64,000 nucleotides of DNA from Elusimicrobiota bacterium. GTDB taxonomy: Bacteria > Elusimicrobiota > UBA8919. Numbering within the stretch: position 1 is the first letter of the stretch; each line of letters opens with the position of its first letter. This document shows positions 26,259 to 33,490 of this stretch, in pieces. Both the position numbers and the translations under genes were made by a program. The DNA lies in assembly GCA_028718185.1 (NCBI GenBank), contig JAQUMH010000004.1, positions 74,334 to 138,333 of the forward strand, in the 5' to 3' direction. The notes beneath the pieces were generated by a model. The model was given only the letters and a program-made list of their open reading frames with translations. It made no database searches and was not told the DNA's origin.

Positions 26259-26283
26259 TTGAGGTGCCGATTTAGCACCTCAA
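26259..26283. other. Perfect hairpin in the gap 26109-26411
   Basis: Nine-bp perfect arms TTGAGGTGC and GCACCTCAA with a 7-nt loop. There is no U tract on either side, so it does not look like a rho-independent terminator. It lies between the left direct repeat and the end of the nucleotidyltransferase gene. Confidence 0.65.
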
Positions 26284-26363
26284 TAGTTCTTAGCATTTTG
26301 AACCGGTTACAATTTGTGACCAGTTCATTTTTTTTATCTGTAGTTTCGTAATTTTCATTTCTC

Positions 26364-26407
26364 TTTACACTACATTGTAGTTTATTTATAATGTTTTGTA
26401 GTGTAAA
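26364..26407 (+). promoter_or_regulatory. Operator-like dyad overlapping a plus-strand promoter
   Basis: Perfect inverted repeat TTTACACTACA (26364-26374) and TGTAGTGTAAA (26397-26407). Within it, TTTACA (26364-26369), a 17-nt spacer and TATAAT (26387-26392) form a plausible plus-strand promoter pointing into the 3' end of the nucleotidyltransferase gene, antisense to it. Activity is inferred. Confidence 0.5.
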
Positions 26408-26411
26408 TATT

Positions 26412-27095
26412 TTATTTTGATAATATATCTAAAATATCAAATTCTTTTTCTTCTTCTAATACATTTAATATTCTTTTTTGCCATTTGACAGGAAGAGATA
26501 TAAATATTTTTGTTACTTCGCTGGATTTGCCGTCTTTTATTAGGGACTTCAATATTTCGAAAGCAGCGGTTTTATCTTTTTCAGATTTTTCTTTTAACTG
26601 TCTTCTTTTAGCTATTATCAATTTATGCAAAGCAAAGTTTATAGGATGCGGCAGGGTGAGATGAAATTCTTCAAGTTTTACACGAATGGTGTTATCTGTT
26701 AATAAATCTAAAAACCTTAGAGTTTGTGCGTTCATTCCTAATTGCGGTAATGGGAAAGGTTTATTAATTCCCTTCCCTTTTTCCGGAACCAGAAGTTCAA
26801 TTATTAAATCCGGATGCTGTAGTTTTATGTAACCTTTAGTTGCACTAAAGGTTACAACAAATCCTAAATCCTCCATGAGTTTTGGTATATCAGTTTTTCC
26901 CTTTATTTTTGAAGGGCTGGGAATTAAGAAATCAATATCTCTGGTTTTAAGAGATATGTTATAATCAACGTTGCTAAAATATTCTTTATAAAATGGAATG
27001 CACCAGCTACCAACAATTATAATATTTTCCAACAATCCGTTATTGTGTAAACGTCTTAAAATTTCAACACATAAATCATATTGCTTCTTTTCCAC
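26412..27095 (-). CDS. Putative nucleotidyltransferase-fold protein of a two-gene regulated module
   Basis: 227 residues starting at GTG 27095, chosen because AGAGG lies 8 nt upstream; an earlier in-frame GTG at 27104 abuts the SD. IIIVGSWCIPFYKEYF followed by KTRDIDFLIPSP gives the G-S...D-x-D pattern of the polymerase-beta-type nucleotidyltransferase superfamily (as in MNT and AbiEii-like toxins). The rest is helical and ends in an acidic tail. The gene overlaps the upstream 105-residue partner by 20 bp, so the two are coupled. By analogy with other such pairs it could be the toxin or modifier of a toxin-antitoxin or phage-defence module; that is an inference. Confidence 0.65.
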   Translation of the reverse strand: MEKKQYDLCVEILRRLHNNGLLENIIIVGSWCIPFYKEYFSNVDYNISLKTRDIDFLIPSPSKIKGKTDIPKLMEDLGFVVTFSATKGYIKLQHPDLIIELLVPEKGKGINKPFPLPQLGMNAQTLRFLDLLTDNTIRVKLEEFHLTLPHPINFALHKLIIAKRRQLKEKSEKDKTAAFEILKSLIKDGKSSEVTKIFISLPVKWQKRILNVLEEEKEFDILDILSK

Positions 27096-27393
27096 GAATT
27101 GCACCTCTTAAATATTTTATCTGTTTCTTAACTTGAGATAATAGATTCCTATATTTAGCTCTAAATATTTTTGCTTTTTCATGCTTTTTAATTATTTTTT
27201 CAGATAGTTTTCCTTTATAAATATCTTTAACTTTGTCTTTTACTCTTAATGCAAGATAATAGTACACATGTCCATGTATCTTTTTAGGTCTTAAGCTTCC
27301 CTTTGGTAATTTTCTTAGGGCATTTTCATACTCTCTTTTCATACGGATAGAGTTTCCCAATTCTTCTTTTAATAAAGCTTTTATAAACGGCAT
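27076..27393 (-). CDS. Small basic DUF6788-like protein, partner of the nucleotidyltransferase
   Basis: 105 residues from ATG 27393 with AGGAG 9 nt upstream. Lys/Arg-rich. The core LPKGSLRPKKIHGHVYYYLA followed by RVKDKVKDIYKGKLSEK matches the G-S-L...K-x-I-x-G-H-x-Y-Y-Y...Y-x-G-K pattern that I associate with DUF6788, a small domain common in archaea and candidate phyla. The C-terminal half is helical and basic, suitable for nucleic-acid contact. It is first in a two-gene unit behind a promoter covered by palindromic operators, so it is a candidate autoregulator or antitoxin. No function is established. Confidence 0.65.
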   Translation of the reverse strand: MPFIKALLKEELGNSIRMKREYENALRKLPKGSLRPKKIHGHVYYYLALRVKDKVKDIYKGKLSEKIIKKHEKAKIFRAKYRNLLSQVKKQIKYLRGAIRGKEAI

Positions 27394-27427
27394 AATAATC
27401 AACTCCTATCTTTTCCTAAAACCAAAA

Positions 27428-27476
27428 TACCCAACATTGACAAATATATTATATAATGTTGGGTAACAAAAGTCAA
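27428..27476 (-). promoter_or_regulatory. Promoter with embedded operator 1 of the two-gene module
   Basis: Minus-strand promoter: TTGACT (27471-27476), 17-nt spacer, TATAAT (27448-27453); predicted start near 27441, 48 nt before the ATG. An inverted repeat with 11-bp arms TACCCAACATT (27428-27438) and AATGTTGGGTA (27455-27465) embraces the -10 box and the start point, the classic layout of a repressor site. Confidence 0.8.
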
Positions 27477-27485
27477 TAATTACTA

Positions 27486-27525
27486 TTACCCAACAATTAG
27501 CTAAATACATCTATTTGTTGGGTAA
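27486..27525. promoter_or_regulatory. Operator 2, upstream of the module promoter
   Basis: Perfect inverted repeat TTACCCAACAA (27486-27496) and TTGTTGGGTAA (27515-27525). It shares the ACCCAACA/TGTTGGGT half-sites with operator 1, so the same protein should bind both. It starts 10 bp upstream of the -35 box. Confidence 0.75.
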
Positions 27526-27557
27526 GAACTATTTATGAACTATAGAGTGCTGAATTG

Positions 27558-27616
27558 CTAAAAAAAAGTGAATAAATTGTTGTATTTATCTTGATTTTCA
27601 TCATTTTTAGGTTTTT
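27558..27616. repeat. Direct repeat flanking the module, right copy
   Basis: Same sequence and orientation as 26154-26210, differing by two substitutions and A/T-run length. It ends 5 bp before the rsgA stop codon. Confidence 0.9.
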
Positions 27617-27620
27617 ACAT

Positions 27621-28706
27621 TTAAAACTCGTAATTTTTTTTGTGTTTTGTTATTTGTTTTGACAATTTGCTTATTTTTCTTTCAGTTATTATTTTTTCAT
27701 TACGTGATTTTATCTTTTGTTTGCGAGACTCCAAGTAACTAATTTCTTTCTTTAATTTAAAATAACTATTAAATCGTTTGGAATCTAAGTCGCCTCTTTC
27801 TATTGCACTCTTAACAGCACATCCCGGTTCATCTTTATGCGAGCAATCCCTAAATCTGCAGTTAGCGACGAACTTTTCTAAGTCAGTGAAAGTATTTCCT
27901 AACGTGCCTTCATCTGTCCATATTTGAATTTCACGTAAACCGGGATTATCAACAACAATCCCGCCTCCGGGAAGAATTATTAATTCCCTACGAGTTGTTA
28001 TATGTCTTCCACGACTATCACTTTCACGCACTGCACCAACTTTTAATCTTTCTTCACCAAGCAGACAATTAATTATTGTTGATTTACCTGCTCCTGAAGA
28101 ACCTAAGAATGCTATGGTTTTTCCTTTTTTAATGTATTTCTTTAAACTTTCAATTCCTTTGCTATTCAAAGCACTTAAAGTATATACCGGAACTCCGAAA
28201 GAAATAGATTTTACTTCTGATATTTTTTCCTGAACATTAGAACATACGTCTGTTTTATTTAGCAAAACAACCTGTTTAGCATTACTATCATCTTTCACAA
28301 GTGCAAGGTAACGCTCGATACGTCTTAAGTTATAATCGCCGTCTAATCCGTTTACTAAAAACACAGTATCTATGTTAGCTACCAATACCTGCTCATCTGT
28401 AATACTACCGGCTATTTTTCTGGATAATTTACTAATCCTTGGAAGAATACCATCAATTATCGCTAAGTCGCCTTCCGGGGATAATCTTGCTACTACCCAA
28501 TCACCAACAACAGGCAATTGACTTATTGATGTAGTGTCAAAACGATATTTTCCTGATATGCCCGCCTTAAATTCGCCAAAGCTACTATAAATCAAATATA
28601 TTTCTCTTTGAGCTGTTGCTACCCTTGCCGGAAATATTTCCTTAGTTTTTATTTCATTAAAGTGATTCTCGAAAAATTCATTCCATCCTAATTCTTTCAA
28701 GTCCAT
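27621..28706 (-). CDS. rsgA: Ribosome small-subunit-dependent GTPase A
   Basis: 361 residues. Circularly permuted GTPase: G4 LLNKTDVCS precedes G1 FLGSSGAGKSTIINCLLG (about residues 200-217) and G3 DNPGLREI. An N-terminal OB domain (about 30-95) and a C-terminal zinc knuckle C-R-F-R-D-C-S-H...P-G-C (about 285-298) complete it. It is a late 30S-subunit assembly factor. A 25-bp gap separates it from the UroD-family gene upstream. Confidence 0.95.
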   Translation of the reverse strand: MDLKELGWNEFFENHFNEIKTKEIFPARVATAQREIYLIYSSFGEFKAGISGKYRFDTTSISQLPVVGDWVVARLSPEGDLAIIDGILPRISKLSRKIAGSITDEQVLVANIDTVFLVNGLDGDYNLRRIERYLALVKDDSNAKQVVLLNKTDVCSNVQEKISEVKSISFGVPVYTLSALNSKGIESLKKYIKKGKTIAFLGSSGAGKSTIINCLLGEERLKVGAVRESDSRGRHITTRRELIILPGGGIVVDNPGLREIQIWTDEGTLGNTFTDLEKFVANCRFRDCSHKDEPGCAVKSAIERGDLDSKRFNSYFKLKKEISYLESRKQKIKSRNEKIITERKISKLSKQITKHKKNYEF

Positions 28707-28731
28707 TGCTTGTTTTTCCTTTGATACATTT

Positions 28732-29739
28732 TTATTTCCCTATTGTAGCATCAATAAGAGTAATTAAATTTTCTAAAGGCACATCTGATTGGAGCGTAAT
28801 ACCAGGTTCAAGTATATATCCACCACCTCTGCCCATTTCCCTTTTAAGTATTTTAACTTCATTTCTAATGTCTTCAGGTGTTCCATAAGGCAGAAGTTGT
28901 TGTGTTTTTAAACCACCGCAAAAAGTCAAACATTTTCCAAATTCCTTCTTAAGCTTAAAAATATCCATTGCTTCCGGTTGAATTGGATGAAGAATATCAA
29001 GTCCAATATCTATCATATCTCCTATGATAGGATAGATATTGCCACAACTATGGTGAAATACTATCCTGCCATTGCTTTTTGCAAATGTATATATTTCTTT
29101 AAGAAGAGGTTTTATGAATCTTCTCCAGTAGTCAGGTGACATCACGAGTGCTTTTTGTGTCCCATAGTCATCACTTATAAAAATTCCATCGAATTGAAAC
29201 CTGTTAAACAAAATCTTCATTGTTTGTAAAATATAATCTGTTATACCCCGTAGGAGTTCCTCAACAAATTCCTGATTGAGAACAATATCCATAAGAATAT
29301 TTTCCATGCCGCGCATAAATGTTGCACGTTCCCAGAGATCTCCAATAGGTACAACTGTGTAGTTGTTTTTGTTTTTCAGGCACCAATCCCCCATATTTTC
29401 AAAACGATATTCACTTGCAGGATTGGGAAATTCATAACTTGACAGATTTGGTTCCGGGCAACAGGGAATAATCGGGGTACCACGGTCAATTTTGCTTGTA
29501 GTCCATACAACCCCATATTCATCTTTGATTGTTTCACCGTAGTCTTCCGGGAAAGCATATAGTGGTTTTATTGATTTTAGTCCATTCATTCGAATTGGTA
29601 AATTAAGTTTTTCTTCAACAGGGACTCCATAATGTTTCTCTAATGCTATACGAATAGGAGGCGTGAACATGAAATTAAAAGGAACCATATCTGTTTCCCG
29701 GTGAGATAACGCTGTTTTTATCAAATCTCTATTTATCAT
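28732..29739 (-). CDS. UroD-family protein with MtaA-like zinc site
   Basis: 335 residues of the UroD/MtaA/CmuA superfamily. The C-terminal half has IVFHHSCGNIYPIIGDMIDIG, then HPIQPEAMD, then CLTFCGGLKTQQLL: the H-x-C ... C pattern that binds zinc in corrinoid-linked methyltransferases is intact here. It could move a methyl group between a corrinoid protein and a thiol, or process a similar substrate, but no corrinoid protein is adjacent. It is the last gene of the catabolic-looking cluster 28.7-36 kb, 33 bp after the heparinase-like gene. Confidence 0.8.
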   Translation of the reverse strand: MINRDLIKTALSHRETDMVPFNFMFTPPIRIALEKHYGVPVEEKLNLPIRMNGLKSIKPLYAFPEDYGETIKDEYGVVWTTSKIDRGTPIIPCCPEPNLSSYEFPNPASEYRFENMGDWCLKNKNNYTVVPIGDLWERATFMRGMENILMDIVLNQEFVEELLRGITDYILQTMKILFNRFQFDGIFISDDYGTQKALVMSPDYWRRFIKPLLKEIYTFAKSNGRIVFHHSCGNIYPIIGDMIDIGLDILHPIQPEAMDIFKLKKEFGKCLTFCGGLKTQQLLPYGTPEDIRNEVKILKREMGRGGGYILEPGITLQSDVPLENLITLIDATIGK

Positions 29740-29772
29740 AAGTTATATTAAGTATTTTAATAACCAAGACAA

Positions 29773-31572
29773 TCATATCTGTTCATTTTTTGGTAGAATT
29801 CTCATTAATATTTTAATTTCCAATTCTTTTTTTAATGGCTGTTTTATGATGCAAGTTATTCTTTTCAAAGTTATTGGCTTAGAATTTTCCATAGATTCTT
29901 TTTTCAGTATTGTAATTGAAAACCTCAATCCCTTGGGTTCTTTTACCATTAATTCCAAAATATTTTCTTTACCCAAAATATGCACACTTGAACCATGTGA
30001 TTTTACCGGCAAATAAGTAACCAAAGATTCTTCTATTTTTTTAGGTATTCTTTTGAACACAAAGGAATCTTTTAAAGACATAATATTGTTTTTATCCGGT
30101 TTTAATGTTAATATTCGTCTTAAAGATTTTATATTGGCAATATCATAAGCTTTTGCAAATTCAATAACAATTTGTTTTTCATTTTTGTCCGATTTAAATG
30201 AAAGTATTTTACCAAGATAATTTTTGCCGGTACCTTGTAATTGCCCGTCAATAACGGGAACACTATGCCCGAAAGAGTTAGCAAAAATGTTTTCATAACG
30301 CCGTGAAGTGAAATAATTTCGCGTATATAAACCACTACCGGGGTCACAAAGAAAAGTCTCCCCGTTAATATGTAAAATAAAACTGCCGATATCATTGTGA
30401 TTATGATTCTCATTGTTGTTTCCTGCTTTGACTGCTAAAACACTACGGCCAATATTATTTATATTTACTATTGTTTTAACGATTTCTGTTTTAGGTAGAA
30501 AAGTATCATGAGGAATACAATATTTGGATGTTTTTTTACCATCCCACCATAGAATATTACGTAATGCTATAGGAAATTTAGACAAACCATATTCTAAGTT
30601 ATTAAAGGTTGAAATAAGATTTATAAGTTGTTTTGATTTTGTTTGTTCAGCAAGTTTTGAAATAACTCCCGGTAAGAAATGAGAATTATTATAATCAGAA
30701 AAAGTGATAAAATTACCTGGAGATAAATTAGCATTAAAAGGGAATTCACTTATTTGTTTTATTTGATTTGAAGACAATAAATTTGTTTTTCCTTTTGTTC
30801 TTTTTTTTAAAAGTTCGGAAAAAATAACATAATACAATAAACCGTATTGCCAGTAATTTAGTCCTTCAGTCGTCCCACCATCTTTTTCAAAAGCTTTATC
30901 AATATATACCTTTAGACCTTCTAACACCATACCAATTCCTTTTGCTAATCTTTTTTCATCTTTTTCTAAATAAAGAAATACAGCACCAATACAACTGTTG
31001 CATACACTATTCCAGTTATTAGGACCTTTGTACCACCATAAATCTTTACTCTGGGTTAGGTAAGGAATAAATATTCTTGTATCTATTTCATTTTCAACTC
31101 TATTTATTATGTCCTTAGGTAAGTAACTCTCCATAATTTTAACAATCTCAGCCAACATGAGGGCTGTTTCTGCTGACGTAAGTCCAATCTTTTCAGGATG
31201 AGCAGGAATAGCCCATGTTGTTTCTTCGCATATACTGCATATATAATCACATATGTTATTCAATAAATCTTTTCTATTATAAAAGATAAAGTGTAAAACT
31301 GCCGCAGTAAGTTTTGTGCGTTTAAGATGATAAGGTTTTTCATAATCGCCCCGTTTATTAGTGGAAAAATATTTTTGAAATAAACCATACGAGGTTTGTG
31401 GAATATTTTCAATATCAATTAAATATTTTCCGGTTTCTTTTAGAATCATTTTAGCGGATAACGTTTTTTTTATTTCTCTTATATTTGCACGTTTTCCGTA
31501 TATATCATCAAAAAGAAAATTAGAATTGTTTTTAGGTAATAACTGCATTTGTGGCGGGATTAATATTTTCAT
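29773..31572 (-). CDS. Heparinase II/III-like polysaccharide lyase
   Basis: 599 residues with no signal peptide. The N-terminal two thirds form an (alpha/alpha)-toroid: LWWYKGPNNWNSVCNSC, near residue 185, is the conserved W-N...C segment, and GGTTEGLNYWQYG follows. The C-terminal beta-sandwich begins at about 375 and carries NHNHNDIGSFILHING and CDPGSGLYTRNYF, the hallmark heparinase II/III motif. The family cleaves uronate-containing glycans (heparin, alginate, ulvan-like). Without a signal sequence it should act on imported oligosaccharides. It lies 12 bp downstream of the NIF3-like gene, in the same operon. Confidence 0.85.
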   Translation of the reverse strand: MKILIPPQMQLLPKNNSNFLFDDIYGKRANIREIKKTLSAKMILKETGKYLIDIENIPQTSYGLFQKYFSTNKRGDYEKPYHLKRTKLTAAVLHFIFYNRKDLLNNICDYICSICEETTWAIPAHPEKIGLTSAETALMLAEIVKIMESYLPKDIINRVENEIDTRIFIPYLTQSKDLWWYKGPNNWNSVCNSCIGAVFLYLEKDEKRLAKGIGMVLEGLKVYIDKAFEKDGGTTEGLNYWQYGLLYYVIFSELLKKRTKGKTNLLSSNQIKQISEFPFNANLSPGNFITFSDYNNSHFLPGVISKLAEQTKSKQLINLISTFNNLEYGLSKFPIALRNILWWDGKKTSKYCIPHDTFLPKTEIVKTIVNINNIGRSVLAVKAGNNNENHNHNDIGSFILHINGETFLCDPGSGLYTRNYFTSRRYENIFANSFGHSVPVIDGQLQGTGKNYLGKILSFKSDKNEKQIVIEFAKAYDIANIKSLRRILTLKPDKNNIMSLKDSFVFKRIPKKIEESLVTYLPVKSHGSSVHILGKENILELMVKEPKGLRFSITILKKESMENSKPITLKRITCIIKQPLKKELEIKILMRILPKNEQI

Positions 31573-31584
31573 ATATACATTCTC

Positions 31585-32364
31585 TTATTTTATTGAGCTG
31601 TATGGGAACGGAACATCTATATATTCAACGGGTATGTTTGGAAATATTTGTTTAAGATAACCTGCCATAGCTTGCATTCCAGGTTTTTCAGCAGTAGCAT
31701 GATTAACTATCAAAAGCGGCATATCTAAATCTATGGACCAAAGCCCGCCATTCCAAGTGTTTATACCGTCATCTGTTGCAAGAATTGCATCAGGTTTTAG
31801 TTCAATCATATAAGGAAGATTTGTAATCGCTCCTGTACCAATAACCAAACGTTCAATCTTTTTCTTCCTGTCACCTAATATAAGAACTGTATCTTGTCCC
31901 AGAGGTTTTACTTTATTAAGGATTTTATTAGCAACTTCTTCCAATGTAATATTGCCCATTAAACAAGTCTTATAATATGACCTTAACTGTCGTTCTTCTG
32001 TTTCAAAACCAAGAAACTTACCCCAAGCATCAGGAATTCCAACTTCCGGCATGCGGTCCCAGGTATCATGACAACGTATTAGAGTAATGCCAAATTCATC
32101 AAGCAGTTTTTTCTTCTTATTAATAAGCTGATCACCTGTTACTGTACCTTGATAGGAAGTAAAAAATGCCGGTTCATGAGTGATAAACAGGTTAAGTCCC
32201 TTATCAGATGCCTGTTGTAAAGAAGCATTGGTTGGAATCCATGATGTTGCAATCCCTTTTACTTCCATATCCGGGTTCCCATGTAAAAACAAGTCACAAG
32301 TTTTGTCCCAGTGTACCCAAGTTCCAACTTTCTGAAAATGTTCCATAACTTCTTTTGCTTTCAT
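31585..32364 (-). CDS. NIF3/YbgI-family dinuclear metal protein
   Basis: 259 residues. Recognised by GIATSWIPTNASLQQASDKG (about 37-56), NLFITHEPAFF (metal-binding His) and the C-terminal VNHATAEKPGMQAMAGYL with the second His/Glu metal ligands. The metal-binding family is widespread, its function mostly unsolved. Members of this subgroup occur in sugar or methyl-transfer catabolic clusters. A very good SD (AAGGAGG) lies before the ATG. The context (lyase, UroD-type and CehA-type hydrolase) suggests a step in the same pathway. Confidence 0.8.
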   Translation of the reverse strand: MKAKEVMEHFQKVGTWVHWDKTCDLFLHGNPDMEVKGIATSWIPTNASLQQASDKGLNLFITHEPAFFTSYQGTVTGDQLINKKKKLLDEFGITLIRCHDTWDRMPEVGIPDAWGKFLGFETEERQLRSYYKTCLMGNITLEEVANKILNKVKPLGQDTVLILGDRKKKIERLVIGTGAITNLPYMIELKPDAILATDDGINTWNGGLWSIDLDMPLLIVNHATAEKPGMQAMAGYLKQIFPNIPVEYIDVPFPYSSIK

Positions 32365-32429
32365 ATATTATAACCTCCTTAAAACATTAACAACTATTTA
32401 TGTAAATTATTTATCATTATTAAAAAAAA

Positions 32430-33461
32430 CTACCAATTAAGAACTATAACTCCTGTTTTAAAATTGTACTTTTCCAAATATTTTTTATTTAATCCAAGTA
32501 TTACTATTTTATTTGATATGGCTGATTTTACAAGTAAATCCATATCATTTAAGTGAAGCTGGGAAGGTTGAATGGCAAATAAGTTTTTAGTTTCGCACAT
32601 TGATTTAATGAAGATATCGCCTTTCCCGCAAAAATGAATACAACCACCGAATTCGTCAAGCAATTTCTGGTTATATGGTTTAACGAATTCATTATAATGC
32701 CCTTCAGATAACATCACTGCAGAATCATCCCTTATCAATATATTGCCTTTAACATAAAATTGCCAATGGGTTTTAATAATATCTTCTTTCCCTGTTAAAC
32801 GAAGCCATTCTTTCATCCAAACAGAATAAGTTTTTGTAATTAATTCTAATAAGCTATGTACCACTTCGGGACAATCATATAATGCAAGAAAAATATCATG
32901 ACCCCATAGAAGATGAGCTACATCAAAAGGTCCCTGCAAGTCAGGATGATAAATATCAATTGCTTCGTTCAATTTTGGATAATTTGATAATGTTTCTTTG
33001 TAGAAATCAAGTGTTTCAAAACATTTTTTGCCGAGTCCGTTTTTCAAATCAGGAATACCCTTGTCAATGAGTTTCTGGATTTCATCTCGACTTTCTAAAT
33101 GATGGCTCCACGGAAGTGAGTTTTCTGTAAGTTGATATTTTGCACCTAATATAGATGGTAATATTACTGTTCCATAATGACAACGTATGTTTAAAGGATG
33201 ATAATCTTTCAATTGATTATGTAAGAAAGGAAGTCTTAACTGATCAAGAAGCATTTTTGATTCATCAACAAAAATATCATTATATGGATAAACAGGCCAA
33301 TCTTTATCATAAACTTTTGGAATATCATTACTAATATAGGGCAATTCTTCCACTTTTTCAAATTTAAATATTTTCCCACATATTTCCTTAGCTTTTTTTT
33401 GGTGTTCAAGGTCAACCGTTTTTTCAAATTTAGATAAATACTTTTCTAGTATCTGTTTCAT
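32430..33461 (-). CDS. Divergent UroD-family protein
   Basis: 343 residues, the third UroD-superfamily member in this window. The C-terminal features are LDEFGGCIHFCGKGDIFIKSM (H-x-C-G), IQPSQLHLNDMD and IVILGLNKK. Only the first half of the H-x-C...C zinc motif is kept. The N-terminal part is rich in Trp, Tyr and His (DWPVYPYND, ENSLPWSHHLES), and DLQGPFDVAHLLWG corresponds to the UroD substrate-pocket loop. It sits between the NIF3-like and CehA-like genes; the function is not known. Confidence 0.72.
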   Translation of the reverse strand: MKQILEKYLSKFEKTVDLEHQKKAKEICGKIFKFEKVEELPYISNDIPKVYDKDWPVYPYNDIFVDESKMLLDQLRLPFLHNQLKDYHPLNIRCHYGTVILPSILGAKYQLTENSLPWSHHLESRDEIQKLIDKGIPDLKNGLGKKCFETLDFYKETLSNYPKLNEAIDIYHPDLQGPFDVAHLLWGHDIFLALYDCPEVVHSLLELITKTYSVWMKEWLRLTGKEDIIKTHWQFYVKGNILIRDDSAVMLSEGHYNEFVKPYNQKLLDEFGGCIHFCGKGDIFIKSMCETKNLFAIQPSQLHLNDMDLLVKSAISNKIVILGLNKKYLEKYNFKTGVIVLNW

Positions 33462-33490
33462 TTATTTATATAATGTCTCCATTAAAACAT

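Noticed and set aside
26259-26283. Perfect hairpin considered as a terminator
   Set aside because: No U tract follows on either strand, so it is listed only as a hairpin.
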